From: Bin87 sp965208015
GTDB taxonomy: Bacteria > Chloroflexota > Dehalococcoidia > Lucifugimonadales > UBA3495
Direction: 5' to 3'
DNA length: 64,000 nt
NCBI GenBank assembly: GCA_965208015.1
Contig: CBDBNT010000004.1
Location: forward strand, 248,001 to 312,000
A program made the position numbers and the translations under genes. This document shows, in pieces, positions 61,255 through 64,000 of this stretch (the first letter of the stretch is position 1; every line of letters begins with the position of its first letter). The notes under the pieces are model-generated. The model worked only from the letters and a program-made list of their open reading frames with translations, was not told where the DNA came from and searched no databases.

Positions 61255-61833
61255 ATGCCATCGCCGCTCGACTGGCTCCGCCGCCTCGCCGCCAAAATCC
61301 TGCCCCCGGCCACGCCCCAGCCGGAGGACAGGGAGTCCATCTGGAGCATCTACCGGCGCGACGCCCGAACCTTCTTCCGCCTGGTGAGCGTCCTGTGGCT
61401 GGTCGCGTTGGTCTACGTCGGTTATAAAACGCTCAACGAACCGGCGGCCCAATGGAGATCCGCCACGTCAGAGTCGTGGTGGCAGACCGCCGGCGACTTC
61501 GCCCTCGCCGTGCTGCACGATTTCGGCGGCGTGGGCGTAGGAATTGCTATACTGGCGATGCTGCTGACCCGCCCGCTGAACCTTGCAGGGGAGTTGCTCA
61601 TGTCGCTGTATCAGTTCATGGTGAACAACTTCGTTATTCCGGTTATTGAGAAGCACAGAGACGAAGGCCGCGCTGAGGGTCGTGCCGAAGGCCGCGCCGA
61701 AGAACGCGCCACCTGGCGGGAATGGAACCGACGTCGTTTGGACGCCGAAGCCCAAGGGCGGCCCTTCAACGAACCGCCTCCCGGCGGGCTGCCCAATAAT
61801 GGGCAAAACGGCCACCAAACCGACGACAACTAA
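61255..61833 (+). CDS. Membrane protein with charged coiled C-terminal region
   Basis: A 192-residue protein with two or three hydrophobic segments (LVSVLWLVALVYVGYKTL; VGVGIAILAMLLTRPLNLAGELLMSLYQF) and a charged C-terminal tail that includes the repeat EGRAEGRAEGRAEERA. It begins close to a divergent small gene and is 17 bases before nudC. No family recognised. Confidence 0.55.
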   Translation: MPSPLDWLRRLAAKILPPATPQPEDRESIWSIYRRDARTFFRLVSVLWLVALVYVGYKTLNEPAAQWRSATSESWWQTAGDFALAVLHDFGGVGVGIAILAMLLTRPLNLAGELLMSLYQFMVNNFVIPVIEKHRDEGRAEGRAEGRAEERATWREWNRRRLDAEAQGRPFNEPPPGGLPNNGQNGHQTDDN

Positions 61834-61850
61834 CCAGGGGAACATACCAG

Positions 61851-62786
61851 ATGACCTACCCACCCCATATTTTTGCCGACAACCCCATCAACCGCGGCGA
61901 GGCCGAACGCCGCGATGAGGACTGGATACTCCAACAGGCCGAGGATCCGGCCAGCAGGTTCCTGCCCTTCCGCAACCTCAACGTGCTGCTGACCGATCAG
62001 ACCCCGCCGGAGCTCGGCTGGCTCAGCCCGGCCATATTGCGATCCTTGCCTCCGGAAGCCGAGTGGATCTTTCTTGGTCTCCTGGACGACGTGGCTCATT
62101 TCTCCATTGACCTGTCCAAGTCCGCCAATACGGCCGACCGGGTGGAGGAAGAGACCGGCTGGCGCTTCGAGGACTGCCGCACCGCGGGTGAGACCATGTC
62201 GGGCACGAACACCGGCCTGCTGTCCCACGCTCGCGCCCAGCTGGACTGGAACCTCCGCCACGGCTTCTGCTCCGTGTGCGGCCACCCCACCGACAAGAAG
62301 CGCGGCGGCCAGATGCGCCAGTGCCCCGCCTGCAACGCCCAGCACTTTCCCCGCACCGACCCGGTGGTCATTACCGTGGTTGCCGACGCGGAGCGCGACC
62401 GCTGCCTGCTGGGCCAGTCCCGGGGCCGGCTCCAGCGCATGCGCGCCTACTCCGCCCTGGCCGGTTTCATGGACCAGGGCGAAGCCATCGAGGAGGCCGT
62501 GGCGCGCGAGGTCATGGAGGAGGCCGGCATCCGGGTGAAAAACGTCCGTTACCATTCCTCGCAGCCGTGGCCCTTCCCATCGTCGCTGATGATCGGCTGC
62601 CTGGCCGAGGCCGACACCACCGACATCAACATGGACGACGAGGAGATGACCGACGTCCGCTGGTTCGACCGCTCCGAGGTGTTGCTGGCGCTGGAAGGCC
62701 GCAGCGAGGAGCTGACGGTGCCCGGCCCTATCGCCATCGCTCACCACTTGATCAAGGCGTGGGCCACCGGCGCATCGGCCGGGTAG
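61851..62786 (+). CDS. nudC: NADH pyrophosphatase / NAD-decapping Nudix hydrolase
   Basis: A 311-residue protein. A zinc ribbon (CSVCG, about 140; CPACN, about 159) precedes HFPRTDPVVI, then the Nudix box GFMDQGEAIEEAVAREVMEEAGI, then SQPWPFPSSLMIGC, the NADH-specific SQPWPFPxS motif of NudC. It cleaves NADH, and in bacteria can remove NAD caps from RNA. Length and order fit NudC closely. Confidence 0.94.
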   Translation: MTYPPHIFADNPINRGEAERRDEDWILQQAEDPASRFLPFRNLNVLLTDQTPPELGWLSPAILRSLPPEAEWIFLGLLDDVAHFSIDLSKSANTADRVEEETGWRFEDCRTAGETMSGTNTGLLSHARAQLDWNLRHGFCSVCGHPTDKKRGGQMRQCPACNAQHFPRTDPVVITVVADAERDRCLLGQSRGRLQRMRAYSALAGFMDQGEAIEEAVAREVMEEAGIRVKNVRYHSSQPWPFPSSLMIGCLAEADTTDINMDDEEMTDVRWFDRSEVLLALEGRSEELTVPGPIAIAHHLIKAWATGASAG

Positions 62787-62910
62787 TTCGCGTACGCCGC
62801 CCATCGCTGAGTTCCCCATCGCGCCCGAAATCTCCTGACAGCAATTCGTTGCGCCTCCGGGGAGGGATTCCCTACTGTGGAATCCACCCTCACTGGAGGT
62901 TCGCTTCATT

Positions 62911-63519
62911 GTGACCAGTTCGTTTCCGACGGACAGCTACCTGTACCTTGCCGGGGATGACGCCGAGCCAACGGAATGGCCGGCGACGCGGTTCCCGGAA
63001 TACACCGACGAATACCTGACCCAGTTCGTGGATCGTCTTTGGGCCGTGTCCAACGGTGACTTGGCCGCCGGCCTGTCGGTCCTGAGCATTGCTGGGCTGT
63101 ACACCCTGGTTGTTGTTCTGGCAAGGGCGGCCGCCGTAGGCCACGGTTCGCGGAGCGCTGACCAGCGGGTCAGGCAACAACTGCCGACTGCAACGCCGGC
63201 TCTGCTCGCCGAATTGAACTACCGCGACTGCCGAGGACTGGGAGACGATCCGACGGGGCCGGTTCGCCGGGGACGCCTGCTGCAACTGATCGGCGCGTTC
63301 ACACCCTTGTCCCAACCAGGTGCGACGGCTCGCCAGCGCCGGAAGATGCAGGGGGATTGCCCCTTCTGCTGCCAGCCGGCGTCGCTGCAAGTCTCGCTGC
63401 CTGCGGTGACCTGGCGCTGCTTCGAATGTGGCCAATCCGGTGGCCTGCGCGAATTCGCCGAATGCCTCCTCACCCGGCTGGCCCGGGAATACTCGGCGGC
63501 CCCGGGACAGCGTCGATAG
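62911..63519 (+). CDS. Membrane protein with a C-terminal CHC2-type zinc-finger
   Basis: A 202-residue protein starting with GTG after GGAGG. One hydrophobic segment lies at about 55-75 (LSVLSIAGLYTLVVVLARAAAV). The C-terminal part has CPFCCQP followed 18 residues later by CFECGQSGGLREFAE, the pattern of the DnaG/CHC2 zinc finger, with Cys in place of the usual His. No primase catalytic domain is present. Its end overlaps the next, convergent gene by 50 bases. Confidence 0.6.
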   Translation: MTSSFPTDSYLYLAGDDAEPTEWPATRFPEYTDEYLTQFVDRLWAVSNGDLAAGLSVLSIAGLYTLVVVLARAAAVGHGSRSADQRVRQQLPTATPALLAELNYRDCRGLGDDPTGPVRRGRLLQLIGAFTPLSQPGATARQRRKMQGDCPFCCQPASLQVSLPAVTWRCFECGQSGGLREFAECLLTRLAREYSAAPGQRR

Positions 63520-64000
63520 CCCAGACCCGGTACCGCGCCCGCTCCATTGTGGCCGGCGCCACCGGCGATATCGCGAGAACTACACGCCCATCCCCGTCCG
63601 CTGCCTCCGTTCCGATCCTGCCCACATACTTCTGCTGCTCGGGGTCCCAGCGCAGCCGCATCCTCGTCGCAGTCGGCTCCGCATCATCGCTGATCACCCA
63701 CACGATCCATTCCTGCAGTACCCGGTTGTTGATCCGCACGAACCCGTCCGGCTCCCAGCGGTTTGCGTAGTGGTCGTCCTCCCATGAGAGCGCCACGTTG
63801 CCCAGGCACGCGCCAATCCCATGGATCGCATCGTCGGTCACGTAGTGAAACCGCAGCATCACCTCCCGTCCGGCGTAATCGGCAAGAGGAACCGCGACTT
63901 CCTTCCACCCGCCGCTTCCGGTGTAACCGTGGCCGTAGCTGTTGCCCAGGGGGTTGGCATCCGTCGTGCCCTCGGCCGGAAGCGTTTCCCAAGTTTCCCC
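63470..64000 (-). CDS. C-terminal part of an immune-inhibitor-A-like secreted protein (truncated by window)
   Basis: The frame is open from the window end to a stop at 63470, giving about 176 residues. The visible part has TWETLPAEGTTDANPLGNSYG, GWKEVAVPLADYAGREVMLRF, YVTDDAIHGIGACL and RINNRVLQEWIVWVI. This matches the C-terminal beta-rich domain found after M6 metalloprotease (immune inhibitor A) domains. The catalytic domain, if present, lies outside the window. Confidence 0.65.
   Translation of the reverse strand, partial: GETWETLPAEGTTDANPLGNSYGHGYTGSGGWKEVAVPLADYAGREVMLRFHYVTDDAIHGIGACLGNVALSWEDDHYANRWEPDGFVRINNRVLQEWIVWVISDDAEPTATRMRLRWDPEQQKYVGRIGTEAADGDGRVVLAISPVAPATMERARYRVWAIDAVPGPPSIPGPAG

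Overview
The window is high-GC bacterial chromosome from an organism I infer to be an uncultured Chloroflexota lineage of the SAR202/Dehalococcoidia type. The basis is indirect: several CaiB/BaiF CoA-transferases, repeated Uma2-family nucleases, a clustered anaerobic-type (Cbi) corrin pathway, and a patchwork of small defence cassettes between housekeeping genes. No rRNA or tRNA gene is visible, so the taxonomy is only a guess.

Layout: (1) 1-11195: the 3' end of leuS, two tandem retropepsin-like genes, then eight corrin-ring genes (cbiC, cbiX, cbiD, cbiT, cbiL, cbiF, cbiG, cbiH). These are interrupted by a Uma2 gene and by a methyltransferase/AlkB pair. (2) 11273-18823: HpcH-type aldolase, a LysR regulator, a periplasmic-binding protein, an NCS2-like permease with an extra cytoplasmic domain, DUF1330, ferredoxin and an ornithine cyclodeaminase-like enzyme. 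(3) 18857-26985, minus strand: a pyrimidine operon pyrR-pyrB-pyrC-carA-orf-carB, preceded by a recognisable PyrR-responsive RNA leader with an attenuator hairpin. (4) 27128-30566: a radical-SAM/HhH protein followed by a lower-GC pair, a phosphoribosyltransferase-like protein and a NADAR protein with a C-terminal helix-hairpin-helix domain. This is the best candidate for an undescribed conflict or DNA-modification system. (5) 30609-38169: four class III CoA-transferases, a two-hotdog MaoC-like hydratase, a TauE-type permease and two tiny paralogous membrane proteins. (6) 38350-43946: a restriction-modification trio, then a tetraether-synthase-like radical SAM protein, a methyltransferase and PlsY, which suggest a lipid-remodelling cluster, and two small membrane proteins. 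(7) 43968-51898: two TPR proteins (one with a Swt1-type HEPN domain), a CMD protein, an MFS gene split by one in-frame TGA, and a DUF58/DUF4129 pair with a HEPN two-gene cassette between them. (8) 52104-56719: acs (acetyl-CoA synthetase) with two extra copies of its 3' end, flanking a Uma2 gene and a restriction-modification pair. This looks like repeated integration at the acs 3' end. (9) 56880-64000: tandem Uma2 genes, a third retropepsin-like gene, a DNA methyltransferase fused to an Mrr-like nuclease, a PIN/antitoxin pair, NudC, a CHC2 zinc-finger membrane protein and the end of an immune-inhibitor-A-like secreted protein.

The overall theme is conserved operons into which small, often lower-GC nuclease, methylase, HEPN or PIN cassettes have been inserted without any visible transposase or integrase. 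All functional calls come from reading motifs and gene order; no database search was run.
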